Source of the DNA: CAWATZ01 sp963784995
GTDB taxonomy: Bacteria > Planctomycetota > Planctomycetia > Gemmatales > Gemmataceae
DNA length: 64,000 bases
Assembly (NCBI GenBank): GCA_963784995.1
Contig: CAWATZ010000002.1
Location: 682,001-746,000 of the forward strand
Direction: 5' to 3'
Part shown: positions 24,446 through 32,535 of the stretch, piece by piece
Numbering within the stretch: position 1 is the stretch's first letter
Layout: each line of letters opens with the position of its first letter
Position numbers and translations under genes: made by a program
Notes under the pieces: generated by a model
What the model was told of the DNA's origin: nothing
What the model saw: the letters and a program-made list of their open reading frames with translations, nothing else
The model's database searches: none

Positions 24446-25801
24446 ATGGTACGCAAAGCAACCCAGAACGACAAGCCGAGTAGCAAGCCCGTCCCCCTAA
24501 CCGTGAAGGCCGATGGCATCCCGCCAATCATCAAGCGCTGCCGCAACTTGCTGGTGTGGAAGTACGTCTGGGAACCGCCCGAAGGCAGCAAGCCCGGCAA
24601 GTGGGCCAAGCACCAGTACAGCCCGAAGACGGGCCGGAAGAAGGGCTGGAACAAGCCCCCCAACTGGGGGACGTTCGAGGAAGCCTGCCAAGTGCTGGCA
24701 AAGGGCTGCTACGACGGCATCAGTTTCGCCTTCCCCTGTCCGCATCCCGACGAGCCGGACCTGATCCTTGTGGGGATTGACCTGGATAAGTGCCTCAACG
24801 CCACGGGAGAGATCACTTCCCCCGATGCCCATGCCGTCGTCCGCATGATTGACAGTGCGGTGTCACTTTCCCCTTCCGGCACGGGCTTGCGTGTTCTCTG
24901 CTGGGCCAGGAGTACCGGCAAGTATGTGGAGCAAGGATGGCTTGGAGTCAAGAGCGAGAGCGGTTGCGTCACACTGACCGGGCATCTCCTCGAAGGGACG
25001 CCAGCCGAGATCAAGTGCCGGGCCGAACAGGTCGAAGCGCTGATGGCCAAGCACTTCCCCCCGGAGCCTGCCCCGAAGATGACACCGCGTTGTCAATCAG
25101 AGACCTCTGAGGGAGAGATTGCCGACAGTGACCTCTTGCGGCGGATGTTCGAGAACGAATCCGTCGGCCAGGAGATCCGCGAGCTGTGGGAAGGCGGCAT
25201 GCAACCGAACCAGACGCACAGTGACAGCGGCATGTCACTCATCTGCCATCTGGTCTGGTGGAGCAATCATCGGCTGGCGCAGGTCGAACGCATGTTCCGT
25301 GCGAGCAAGCAGTTCGAGCTGCACCGCTACGTGGACAACGCCTTGCAAGCTGCAATCGCGAAGGCGGATGCCAAGGTGAGCGGTGGCTACGACCCGACTT
25401 TCATCCCGCCCGGAGGGAGTCGGCGCAAGTCGGCGAGCAACCGGGAGAGTCCTACATACTCCTCCGGGCGCCTGCCGAAGAGTAAATCACAGGGGGGTGT
25501 GTTGCAGGGGCCGGACGAAGAGGCGAGCGTGGAAAACCCCTCGCGGGAGGACGTTGTTGCCTCTGCTTTCCCAGACAGCAACGGAAGCCCGCGAGGGATG
25601 CCAGCAACCCACACCCCCTGTGATTTACCTTCGGGGGGACCGGGCACGAGCGAGGAGAGCGGGAACAACGGCAGCGACGGGAAGGCCGGCCAGGAGCAAC
25701 CGAAGCCGCGGCGCACTGGCCGGCTTGCTTCGACCTTCAAGCGGCGTGACCCGGATTTCTTCTGGTCCCCGTTCTTTGCTCGGGCGAGTTCCATGTTGTG
25801 A
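24446..25801 (+). CDS. PrimPol-type primase, N-terminal part of a split primase-helicase
   Basis: Replication protein resembling NrS-1-type primase-polymerases of phages and plasmids. Seen: LLVWKYVW near the start, a DGISFAFP block, the metal-binding GIDLDKC (about residues 111-117), SLSPSGTGLRVLCWAR (about 148-163), and a C-terminal helical block with SLICHLVWWSNHRLAQVERMF. A Ser/Pro-rich linker follows (about residues 315-425). The frame stops at 25801 inside sequence that in another frame gives the start of the helicase. Adding one G in the run at 25780-25784 fuses the two as ...FFARGEFHVVTGYPDVGKTS, one protein of 737 residues. ATG 24446 has GTAGGAG upstream. Confidence 0.82.
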   Translation: MVRKATQNDKPSSKPVPLTVKADGIPPIIKRCRNLLVWKYVWEPPEGSKPGKWAKHQYSPKTGRKKGWNKPPNWGTFEEACQVLAKGCYDGISFAFPCPHPDEPDLILVGIDLDKCLNATGEITSPDAHAVVRMIDSAVSLSPSGTGLRVLCWARSTGKYVEQGWLGVKSESGCVTLTGHLLEGTPAEIKCRAEQVEALMAKHFPPEPAPKMTPRCQSETSEGEIADSDLLRRMFENESVGQEIRELWEGGMQPNQTHSDSGMSLICHLVWWSNHRLAQVERMFRASKQFELHRYVDNALQAAIAKADAKVSGGYDPTFIPPGGSRRKSASNRESPTYSSGRLPKSKSQGGVLQGPDEEASVENPSREDVVASAFPDSNGSPRGMPATHTPCDLPSGGPGTSEESGNNGSDGKAGQEQPKPRRTGRLASTFKRRDPDFFWSPFFARASSML

Positions 25802-26658
25802 CGGGGTATCCGGACGTGGGCAAGACCAGCTGGCTTGCTGCTGCTGTCGCGCGTGCCCAGCGACCGATGATTTTCCCAGGATACGAGCGCTCGATTGAAG
25901 GCCAGCTGCTTGCTCACCTTGAGGCCAGCGGGGTTGCTCTGGACAACGTCCTCATCATGGATGAGCCTGGGTGGATCTTCCGCCATGACAAGGCGGAGAT
26001 TATCCGGATCGGCAAGGAACACGGAGCGGACTTGATCTATGCCGATCCCTTCATGGACTACATGGAAGAGGGTTTGAAGAACACCGAACCCGATCGGATT
26101 CGCAAGAACCTTCTGGCGATGCCCGAAATTGCGGATGCCATCAAGGTGCCATTCATCGGAGTCCGGCATCGGGGCAAGATTGCGGACAACGTCATGCCCG
26201 ACAGCCGGGAGTATTTCATTACCCCGACCGTCATCTGGCTGATGGAGCTGGAAGAGGGAAGCCGGGAGAACGGCATCCTCAAGCCGTACAAGTACCAGAT
26301 TGGCAAGAAGCCGCCGTCCTACCTGTACGAGCTGGAACCCCGCGCGAAGCAACCGCCGCTCTTCCGACTCAAGGGCCCGGCGGATCGGCAGACGGAGGAA
26401 GAATTCGGCATCCCCCTGAAGCCGGAGGAGCGTGGACAGCTGAAAGAGGCCATGCTCTTGCTTTGGAACTGGCTCAAGGGCAAGAGCATGGAGGCCAAGG
26501 AGGTCTTCAAGCTGATGAAGTGGCATCACATCAGCGATTCGACCGTCCGCCGAGCGGCCCGGAAGCTCCGTGTCAAGCAAGAAGTGGACCCGCAGCAGCA
26601 AGCCAGCAAGTCGGTCTGGTCGCTTCCAGAGGATGCTCCCTGTCCGTTCCCTGTCTGA
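25798..26658 (+). CDS. RepA/AAA_25-type helicase, C-terminal part of the split primase-helicase
   Basis: RecA-fold ATPase of the AAA_25/RepA helicase group, 286 residues as annotated. Seen: Walker A GYPDVGKTSW almost at the start, Walker B VLIMDEP (about residues 50-56), ADLIYADPFMDYM, and a C-terminal winged-helix-like segment (DSTVRRAARKLRVKQE). It lacks the strand that normally precedes Walker A because that part (GEFHVVTG) lies upstream in the other frame, so the GTG at 25798 is probably not a real start. Read with the primase by adding one base. The stop lies within the first origin iteron. Confidence 0.82.
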   Translation: MTGYPDVGKTSWLAAAVARAQRPMIFPGYERSIEGQLLAHLEASGVALDNVLIMDEPGWIFRHDKAEIIRIGKEHGADLIYADPFMDYMEEGLKNTEPDRIRKNLLAMPEIADAIKVPFIGVRHRGKIADNVMPDSREYFITPTVIWLMELEEGSRENGILKPYKYQIGKKPPSYLYELEPRAKQPPLFRLKGPADRQTEEEFGIPLKPEERGQLKEAMLLLWNWLKGKSMEAKEVFKLMKWHHISDSTVRRAARKLRVKQEVDPQQQASKSVWSLPEDAPCPFPV

Positions 26659-26959
26659 CAGGGGCTTGACAGGCACTTTGACAGGCACTCTGACAGGGAC
26701 TCAAAAGCCTGGATTTCAGGCCAAAAGCGAGCAAAAGAGCGAGTGCCTGTCAGAGAAACCGTGAGACGGAGAAAGCTGGCCGGGAAGTGCTCGCGTTGAG
26801 AGAATGTCTCCATCTGACACGAAGTCGAGATTCCGGCCCGTCTCTCCGTCTCACGGTTTCCTTGACAGGCACTCGGGTAATCTCGCTCGTTTGCCCTGAA
26901 ATCCAGGCTTTGAGTCCCTGTCAGAGTGCCTGTCAAAGTGCCTGTCAAGCCCCTGTCAA
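26655..26959. other. putative replication origin: iterons in a large inverted repeat
   Basis: Left arm 26655-26772 and right arm 26843-26959 are near-perfect inverted copies of about 117 bases around a 70-base spacer. Each arm carries a row of 11-12-base iterons: in the left arm CTGACAGGGGC (26655), TTGACAGGCACT (26666 and 26678) and CTGACAGGGACT (26690); in the right arm the same units run in reverse. Such iterons next to a helicase gene are typical of plasmid, satellite and phage origins. No promoter or gene is seen inside. Confidence 0.75.
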
Positions 26960-27323
26960 GCCCCCCTCTGACAGGGGCTTGAGGCCGTGCGGTGCGCAGG
27001 GGGGGGTGTGTCTGTCTCTGGAGGTAACTCTGGAAGTGACTCCGCCCGAACCATCCGAGCCCCTGGCCGCGATCCCGGTCCCCTCCCTGTCCCCTGACCG
27101 CTCTCCTGACCGCCTTCCGTCGATTCCCCCTCCGCGGCCCACGAGCCGGCCCACAGGACCGCCGCGGCCAGCGGACCGGCCATTCGACCGGCAACCCCGC
27201 CGCGCCTGCGCCACGGGCCCGCCAGGGGCTTTCCCGGCCGGATCGGCTTGTCTCCTGCAACCAAATGTCCAGCCAGGGAGACCGCCGGGACCGTCCCGGA
27301 CAGGATAGACTAGCGTAATAGGA
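26960..27323. other. right end of the element, proline-rich reading frame
   Basis: Past the origin lies one further iteron-like copy (26968-26985). A plus-strand frame that is open through the whole region to 27308 has a proline- and arginine-rich end (SPDRSPDRLPSIPPPRP). It lacks a clear start and Shine-Dalgarno, and the composition is what GC-rich noncoding DNA would also give. The minus strand is open too. I do not call a gene. Confidence 0.4.
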
Positions 27324-27334
27324 AACAACGGCAG
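27309..27334. other. attachment site, right junction
   Basis: The arm ATAGACTAGCGTAATAGG leads into AACAACG of the core, which ends with GCAG at 27334. Core 27324-27334 equals 21868-21878. The AG at the end of the core is the centre of dyad symmetry when the two element ends are joined, so it is the likely crossover dinucleotide. Confidence 0.85.
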
Positions 27335-27821
27335 TGCCAAGATGCGGCTTTACTACGACCTCATGCACCTGGCCTTCCAGACCGACTCGACTCGGCTGTT
27401 CACCACCATGTTCGTCCACTGGGGTATCCCACCACTGGAGGGCGTGACCTACGACCACCACAACCTGTCGCACAACGGCATGGACCCGGAGAAGATCCGC
27501 CAGCTGGCAATCGTGGATTCCGACAAGTTCCTGGCCCTGCGCGACTTCCTGGCCAAGCTGAAGGCCACGAAGGAGGAGGGGGAGACGCTGCTGGACCGGA
27601 CGATGGTGCTGGTGGGCAGCCACATGCACAGCGGCGGCCACCGGGTGACGAACCTGCCGGTCCTGCTGGCCGGCGGCGGCTTCAAGCACGGCCAGCACCT
27701 GGCCTTCGACCCGGTACACAACACCTCGCTGTGCAACCTGTACGTCAACGTGCTCCAGCGGTTTGGGCTGGAAATGGACCGGTTCGGCTCCAGTACCGGG
27801 ACGATCACCGGGCTTGCTTAG
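27324..27821 (+). pseudogene. DUF1552 protein, C-terminal part
   Basis: 3' part of the interrupted gene that starts at 21109. From the core the frame reads NNGSAKMRLYYDLMHLAFQT, with the family blocks LSHNGMDPEKIRQLAIVD, MVLVGSHMHSGGHRVTNLPV and LAGGGFKHGQHLAFD. A standalone reading from ATG 27342 would lack a ribosome site and the N-terminal half, so it is unlikely to be made. The original stop at 27819-27821 is intact. Confidence 0.93.
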
Positions 27822-27826
27822 CAGGG

Positions 27827-27899
27827 CCGAGCCGCGCACGCAGCGCAGCGGAGTAAGCGGCTTCTTCGGGCCGCTTACTCCGCTGCGTGCGCGGCTCGG
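27827..27899. repeat. long hairpin between DUF1552 and WD40 genes
   Basis: CCGAGCCGCGCACGCAGCG followed by GGAGTAAGCGGC pairs with the reverse complement ending at 27899, about 30 paired bases with a 5-base bulge and a small TTCTTCG loop. It begins six bases after the DUF1552 stop. One of several gene-separating inverted repeats in the host part; no T-run follows. Confidence 0.85.
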
Positions 27900-27920
27900 A
27901 CAGAAAATGGGACGATTGTC

Positions 27921-29798
27921 ATGCGTGTGACCTTGCTGTTGCTGTTCCTGGCCGCACCAGCGGCCGCCGCCGAGCCGGTGGACCTGTACGGGGATGCCCT
28001 GCCTGCCGGGGCTCGGGTCCGGCTCGGCACCGTGCGCTTCTGGCACGACGGCTGGGTGACGTCGCTCGCCTTCTCCCCGGACGGCAAGACGCTGGCCACC
28101 GGCGGCGGCGACAACGTCGTCCGCCTGTGGGACGTGGCGAGCAAGCAGCCTACGCGGGAGTTCGCCGCCGGCAGCAAGGTCGAGGCGGTCGCGTTCTCCC
28201 CGGACGGCAAGCTCCTCGCGGCCGGCGGCTGGGAGAAGACGGTCCGGTTGTGGGACGTGGCGACCGGCAAGCTGCTCCACACCCTCTCGGGGCCGACCAG
28301 CGAGGTGATCCGCCTGGCGTTTTCCCCGGACGGCAAGGTCGTGGCCGCCGGGGCCCGCGGCCGCAATGGAGCGAGCGGCGAGAAGGTCCGGTTCTGGGAC
28401 GTCACCACCGGTGAAGCGCTGCACAAACTCGACAAGGACGGCCCGGACATCCTGGCAATCGCCTTCTCTCCGGACGGCAAGACGATCGCGACCACAAGCA
28501 ACGACGCCACCGTGCGGACCTGGGACGCCGCGACCGGCAAGAAGCTCCGCGAGTTCGTGATCTACTACGACGTCTCGACCCTGGTCTATTCTCCGGACGG
28601 CAAGCTGCTCGCCACCGGACAGGGCGACTATCGCACTCCGGGTGTGTGGGAGCCCGACGCCCCTCAGACCAGGGTGCGGAAATTCCCCGGGCACCAGGGG
28701 AACGTCTTCTCGGTCGCGTTTTCGCCCGACGGCAAGACGCTGCTCTCCGGCAGCGGCGACCGGACGATCCGGCTGTGGAACGTGGCGAACGGCAAGCAGG
28801 TCGCCCTCTGGGAGGGGCACGCGGACACGGTTGCGGCGGTGGCGTTCGCGCCGGACGGCAAAACCGCCGCCTCGGCCGGCTGGGACCGGACCGTGCGTCT
28901 GTGGGACGTGGCGAGCGGCACCGAGATCGGCCTGCTGGCGGCACACCGGGGGACCGTCTGGGCCAGTGCCCTGTCGCCGGACGGCAAGTGCGTGGCGACG
29001 GGCGGCAACGACCGCTCCGTCCGCGTCTGGGATAGTGCGTCAGGCCGGCAACTGCTCAAGCTCGACGGCCACAAGGATGCGGTCCTCTCGGTCGCGTTCG
29101 CACCGGACGGCAAGACCCTTGCCTCGGGCAGCGCGGACAACACCCTGCGTCTGTGGGACGTGACCTCAGGCCGGCAGACGGCGCTGCTGGAGGGACACGA
29201 GCTGCGCGTTCGCTGCGTGGCGTTCGCCCCCGACGGCAAGACGCTCGCCTCGGCCAGCTTCGATCGCACCGTGCGGCTGTGGGACCCGGCGACGGGCAAG
29301 CTGCTCCACAAGCTCGAAGGGCACACCGGCGACGTCTGGTCGGTGGCCTTCTCCCCGGACGGCCAAACACTGGCCAGCGGCGGCGCCGACCGAACCCTCC
29401 GCTTGTGGGAGACGGCGACCGGCAAGCCGATGGGCGTTATGGCCGGCGATCCCGGCTACGTGCTGACGGTGGGCTTCTCCCCGGATGGCAAGACGCTGGC
29501 CACAGGGGGCTGGGATGGGACGGTCCGCCTCTGGGAGGCCGGGACGCGGAAACTGCTCCGCACGCTGGAAGGGCATGTGGCCGGCGTGGGTTCCGTGACG
29601 TTCACCCCGGACGGCCGAACGCTGGTCACGGGCGGCTGGGACCACGTGATCCGCACGTGGGACGCATCCAGCGGCCGACCGGGGCAGGTCCTCAAGGGGC
29701 ACCGTGGGCCGGTCCGGTGTGTGGCCATCGGCCCCGGCGGGCGCACCCTGGTGTCCGCGTCGTCCGACGCCACCGGGCTGGTCTGGGACCTCCGCTAA
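27921..29798 (+). CDS. secreted WD40-repeat protein, 14 repeats
   Basis: A 625-residue protein with a signal peptide (MRVTLLLLFLAAPAAAAEP) and fourteen WD40 repeats, each with FSPDGKTLA and VRLWD-type signatures, enough for two seven-bladed propellers. No enzyme domain is present. Planctomycetes often carry such propellers next to DUF1552/DUF1587 or cytochrome genes, and they probably act as extracytoplasmic scaffolds. The stop overlaps the stop of the cytochrome gene on the other strand by 4 bases. It follows the DUF1552 gene on the same strand and may have been in its transcript, with a long hairpin between them. Confidence 0.92.
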   Translation: MRVTLLLLFLAAPAAAAEPVDLYGDALPAGARVRLGTVRFWHDGWVTSLAFSPDGKTLATGGGDNVVRLWDVASKQPTREFAAGSKVEAVAFSPDGKLLAAGGWEKTVRLWDVATGKLLHTLSGPTSEVIRLAFSPDGKVVAAGARGRNGASGEKVRFWDVTTGEALHKLDKDGPDILAIAFSPDGKTIATTSNDATVRTWDAATGKKLREFVIYYDVSTLVYSPDGKLLATGQGDYRTPGVWEPDAPQTRVRKFPGHQGNVFSVAFSPDGKTLLSGSGDRTIRLWNVANGKQVALWEGHADTVAAVAFAPDGKTAASAGWDRTVRLWDVASGTEIGLLAAHRGTVWASALSPDGKCVATGGNDRSVRVWDSASGRQLLKLDGHKDAVLSVAFAPDGKTLASGSADNTLRLWDVTSGRQTALLEGHELRVRCVAFAPDGKTLASASFDRTVRLWDPATGKLLHKLEGHTGDVWSVAFSPDGQTLASGGADRTLRLWETATGKPMGVMAGDPGYVLTVGFSPDGKTLATGGWDGTVRLWEAGTRKLLRTLEGHVAGVGSVTFTPDGRTLVTGGWDHVIRTWDASSGRPGQVLKGHRGPVRCVAIGPGGRTLVSASSDATGLVWDLR

Positions 29799-31174
29799 AG
29801 CGTCTTGAGATACTCAATGACCGCCATGCGTTCCGCCTCGGTCAGGTCGTCGCCGAACACGTGGCCGCCGTTGCCCCGACCCGACTTGCGCGTGTCGTAG
29901 ATCTTGCGTGCCTCGATCGGCGGCAGCTTGCCCGTCGCTGGCGCCTCCTTCAGCACCTCCACCTTCCAGCCCAGGTGGCGCGAATCGTAGGCATCCAGGT
30001 CGGTGCGGTAGGAGCGCGTGAAGATCCGCGGCCGGGCCTTCGAGTTCAGCACGTGATACACCGTGGGCACCGAGCCATTGTGCAGGTACGGCGCCGTGGC
30101 CCAGACGCCGTCCAGCGGCGGGGCCTGGTAGCCCTTGCACTCGAGGGCAGGGTAGCCCTTCGGCGTGTACGCGGTGCCGCCCTGGGCAAACCAGCTCTTG
30201 TTGTAATACTCGCCGAACTTCCGCGTGATGCCGTCGAACCGCCGCCGGTCGGTGCCGATCTCGTCCAGCGGGATGATCTTGTTGGGATAGGTCCACTGGG
30301 CGCCGTAGGTGCCGTGGCAGCGAGAGCAGTTGTCCTGGAACAGGGTTTGCCCCTTGTTCGCCAGCTCCTGGTCGATCGGCAGCGGATATTTCGGCGGCTC
30401 CAGCGTCAGCAGGTAGGCCCGGAGGTCGGCAAAGTCGGCCTCGGCGTCGTCGAAGGCGGTCGGCGGATTGACCGGGCTCATCATGAACTGCATCAGCGAG
30501 CGGATCGAGCGCGTGTCGGCGCCGCCGGCGTGGTACATCGTCTTCTTCTTTTTCAGCAGCCACCAGGCCGGCACGTCCTCGCACAGGTCGTCCTGCAGGT
30601 CCAGGTCCAGCCGGCTCAGGCGGAGCCCCAGGTTGGGCTCGCGGTAGCCCAGCAGGAAGACCGCCATGCCGCCCGCCTCGCTGGTGCCGCGGACGTTGCT
30701 GAAGGTGAACGGCGGCTTGCGCGGCCGGCCGTCGGCGGCCGAGGTTTCCTCGTGGAAGGCCTGGTAGTCCAGCGAGGCGTTGCCCAGGCCGACGCAGCTC
30801 TTGCCGGCAATGGAGCCGCCGTGACAGATCAGGCAGTCCTGGCCCACCCCCTTGCCCAGGCCGAACGGCAGCGGCGCCTCGCGGAGACCCATCGGGTAAC
30901 CGTTGTTGGGGTACGGGGCGACGTGCAGCCCGTAGCGCTCGCGGAACAGCCGGGCAAACGCTTCCGGGGCCGGCTTCTTGTCCAGGCCCCATTGCTTCCA
31001 GACCTTTTCGTAGCCCGGCAGCGTCATGCTGGCGGGGATGTAGCTCTTCTCCAGAAGGGCCTTCTTGCCCCGCTCGGCACTCGGCACGCTGGGAGCGTCA
31101 GCGCCCGGAGATTTGGAAGTTCTGGACAGGACTCCGGCCAGGATCAGCAACGCGGTCAGAAACTTCTGCGACAT
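29795..31174 (-). CDS. periplasmic c-type cytochrome with two heme motifs
   Basis: A 459-residue exported protein: signal peptide (about residues 1-24), first heme site CLICH (about residue 115), second CSRCH (about residue 285) and a C-terminal ERMAVIEYLKTL helix as in cytochrome c domains. GYPxLECKGYQAPPLDGVWATAPYLHNGSVPT with the probable Met/His ligands is typical of planctomycete and proteobacterial diheme or di-domain cytochromes related to thiol oxidoreductase-like proteins. It probably carries electrons in the periplasm; the partner is unknown. Converges with the WD40 gene, whose stop it overlaps by 4 bases. Confidence 0.88.
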   Translation of the reverse strand: MSQKFLTALLILAGVLSRTSKSPGADAPSVPSAERGKKALLEKSYIPASMTLPGYEKVWKQWGLDKKPAPEAFARLFRERYGLHVAPYPNNGYPMGLREAPLPFGLGKGVGQDCLICHGGSIAGKSCVGLGNASLDYQAFHEETSAADGRPRKPPFTFSNVRGTSEAGGMAVFLLGYREPNLGLRLSRLDLDLQDDLCEDVPAWWLLKKKKTMYHAGGADTRSIRSLMQFMMSPVNPPTAFDDAEADFADLRAYLLTLEPPKYPLPIDQELANKGQTLFQDNCSRCHGTYGAQWTYPNKIIPLDEIGTDRRRFDGITRKFGEYYNKSWFAQGGTAYTPKGYPALECKGYQAPPLDGVWATAPYLHNGSVPTVYHVLNSKARPRIFTRSYRTDLDAYDSRHLGWKVEVLKEAPATGKLPPIEARKIYDTRKSGRGNGGHVFGDDLTEAERMAVIEYLKTL

Positions 31175-31509
31175 GGATCGGGAACTCCTTCAAGCAATGC
31201 GACATACTCCCATTGTAGCCAACCGGGCCGGCGGTTGCCGCCCCTTCCTGGCCGGATTCCGGTGCGCGGCGCTGGCGATTGCCGTCCGCGCAGCATATGC
31301 TACCTTTGCAGAGAATGCGGACTCTTCGTCCAGGCCGCGTAAGACGGGCTTCCCAGCCCGTCCTGGACGGGCTGGGAAGCCCGTCCTACGATGGGGAACG
31401 CCTGTGAGAGCAACCGTAATTCCGTGGCCCTGTTCACAGGTCGGCGCCCATTGGCTGGTAGACCGGGACAGGGAACGGAGCCGAACGCCGGAGCGAGGGG
31501 GGAGCAACC
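31175..31509. other. intergenic region with inverted repeat, family E
   Basis: No gene is seen in these 335 bases between divergent genes. GTAAGACGGGCTTCCCAGCC continuing to 31362 pairs with 31366-31389, with 23 of 24 bases matching and a CTG loop. Promoters for both neighbours must lie here but are not obvious. AGGGGGGAGC (31496-31505) is the ribosome site of the GNAT gene. Confidence 0.7.
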
Positions 31510-32448
31510 ATGACCATCCGCACCTTCCAGGTGGGCGACGATCTCGCCCAGGTGAGCATTTACAACGAGGCCGCCGCCGATCTGCCGAAGTTCAAGCCGG
31601 CCACTCTCGACGAGGTGCGCCGCCGCACCCGGGCCGCTGATTTCGACCCCAAGGCGCGGTTCTTCGCCCTGGTCAACAACAAGCCAATGGGATACGTCAC
31701 GTTTCACGCCACCGGCCGGGTCAGCCATCCCTGGACCCGTAAGGGGTGCGAGGCCCTGGCTGAGCCGCTGCTGGAGCGGGCCCTGACCGAGATGAGGCAG
31801 CGCGGCCTGATCAAGGTCTGGTCGGCCTACCGCAACGACTGGCCCACCATCCGCGATTTCTTCCTGCGGCAGGGCTTCCTCCAGGCCCGCGAGATGGTCA
31901 ACTGGGTGATGGACCTCGCCGAGATGCCGACCCCGGCGGCCCGGCCGCTGCTGCCGCTGGCGCCGCTGGGCCAGGCCGACCTGCCGATCCTGCTCAACCT
32001 CTGCCCAGGTCTGCTGCGCGTTCACGTGACGCAGGAGCTGGAGCGGTATTTGCTGGACAACGAGTACTTCTCACCCGATTCCGTCTTCGTGCTGCGCGGC
32101 AAGACGCACGGGCAGCCGGTCGCCCTGGGAATCATCGTGGCCAACCCCGCCTACGCTCATCCGCGCCAGGTCGATGCCATGATGCCTTGCTTCCGCCTGG
32201 GCGCCTTTGGCACCGAGGGATTGACCACCAAACGGATCAATGGCCTGTTCAGCGTCCTGATCGCCGATACGCCGGACGTCAATCCCCTGGCCCTGGACCT
32301 GCTCGGCTATGCCGCCCACAAGCTGGAAACGACCGACGTGGAAACGCTCGGCGCCCAGGTGCCCTCGGACGTGCCGCACCTGATGCGGTTCTACAAACAG
32401 TATTTCACCCGCCAGGGGAGCTTTCCGATCTTTGAGCGGACGTTATGA
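31510..32448 (+). CDS. GNAT-family N-acetyltransferase
   Basis: A 312-residue protein. The N-terminal half is a GNAT acetyltransferase (MTIRTFQVGDDLAQVSIYNE, FFALVNNKPMGYVTFH, then an ALTEMRQRGLIKVWSAYRN acetyl-CoA-binding region and IRDFFLRQGFLQAREM). The C-terminal half (about residues 145-312) may be a second, degenerate GNAT fold. Substrate unknown. GGGAGCAACC before ATG 31510. Followed by a GGATGAA repeat and the FIST gene. Confidence 0.82.
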   Translation: MTIRTFQVGDDLAQVSIYNEAAADLPKFKPATLDEVRRRTRAADFDPKARFFALVNNKPMGYVTFHATGRVSHPWTRKGCEALAEPLLERALTEMRQRGLIKVWSAYRNDWPTIRDFFLRQGFLQAREMVNWVMDLAEMPTPAARPLLPLAPLGQADLPILLNLCPGLLRVHVTQELERYLLDNEYFSPDSVFVLRGKTHGQPVALGIIVANPAYAHPRQVDAMMPCFRLGAFGTEGLTTKRINGLFSVLIADTPDVNPLALDLLGYAAHKLETTDVETLGAQVPSDVPHLMRFYKQYFTRQGSFPIFERTL

Positions 32449-32526
32449 CAAAGGATGAAGAATGAAGGATGAAGGATGAAGCAGAACGTCTTGATTCATC
32501 CTTCATCCTTCATCCTTCATCCTTGA
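32449..32526. repeat. inverted repeat built of GGATGAA units
   Basis: AAGGATGAAGAATGAAGGATGA-type units on the left (32451-32480) face TTCATCCTTCATCC units on the right (32497-32524), forming a hairpin around GCAGAACGTCTTGA. Both arms are tandem 8-base repeats of ATGAAGG type. The ribosome site of the next gene touches the right arm. Confidence 0.85.
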
Positions 32527-32535
32527 GGATTGATC

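Larger units (their letters stand above)
21868..27334 (+). mobile_element. integrated serine-recombinase element with its own replication genes, about 5.46 kb
   Basis: The element lies inside a DUF1552 gene between two copies of the 11-base core AACAACGGCAG (21868-21878 and 27324-27334). Just inside each end is the inverted pair TACGCTAGTCTAT / ATAGACTAGCGTA. Cargo in order: serine recombinase, HTH excisionase-like protein, 83-residue protein, primase-helicase (frameshifted), inverted-repeat iteron origin and a proline-rich reading frame. There are no transfer, capsid or packaging genes. It resembles a minimal integrating plasmid or phage satellite. Loss of 5456 bp restores the host gene exactly. 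Confidence 0.9.

Noticed and set aside
27342..27821. A free-standing small protein starting at ATG 27342
   Set aside because: It is the C-terminal half of the DUF1552 protein and joins 21109-21867 in frame at the attachment core.
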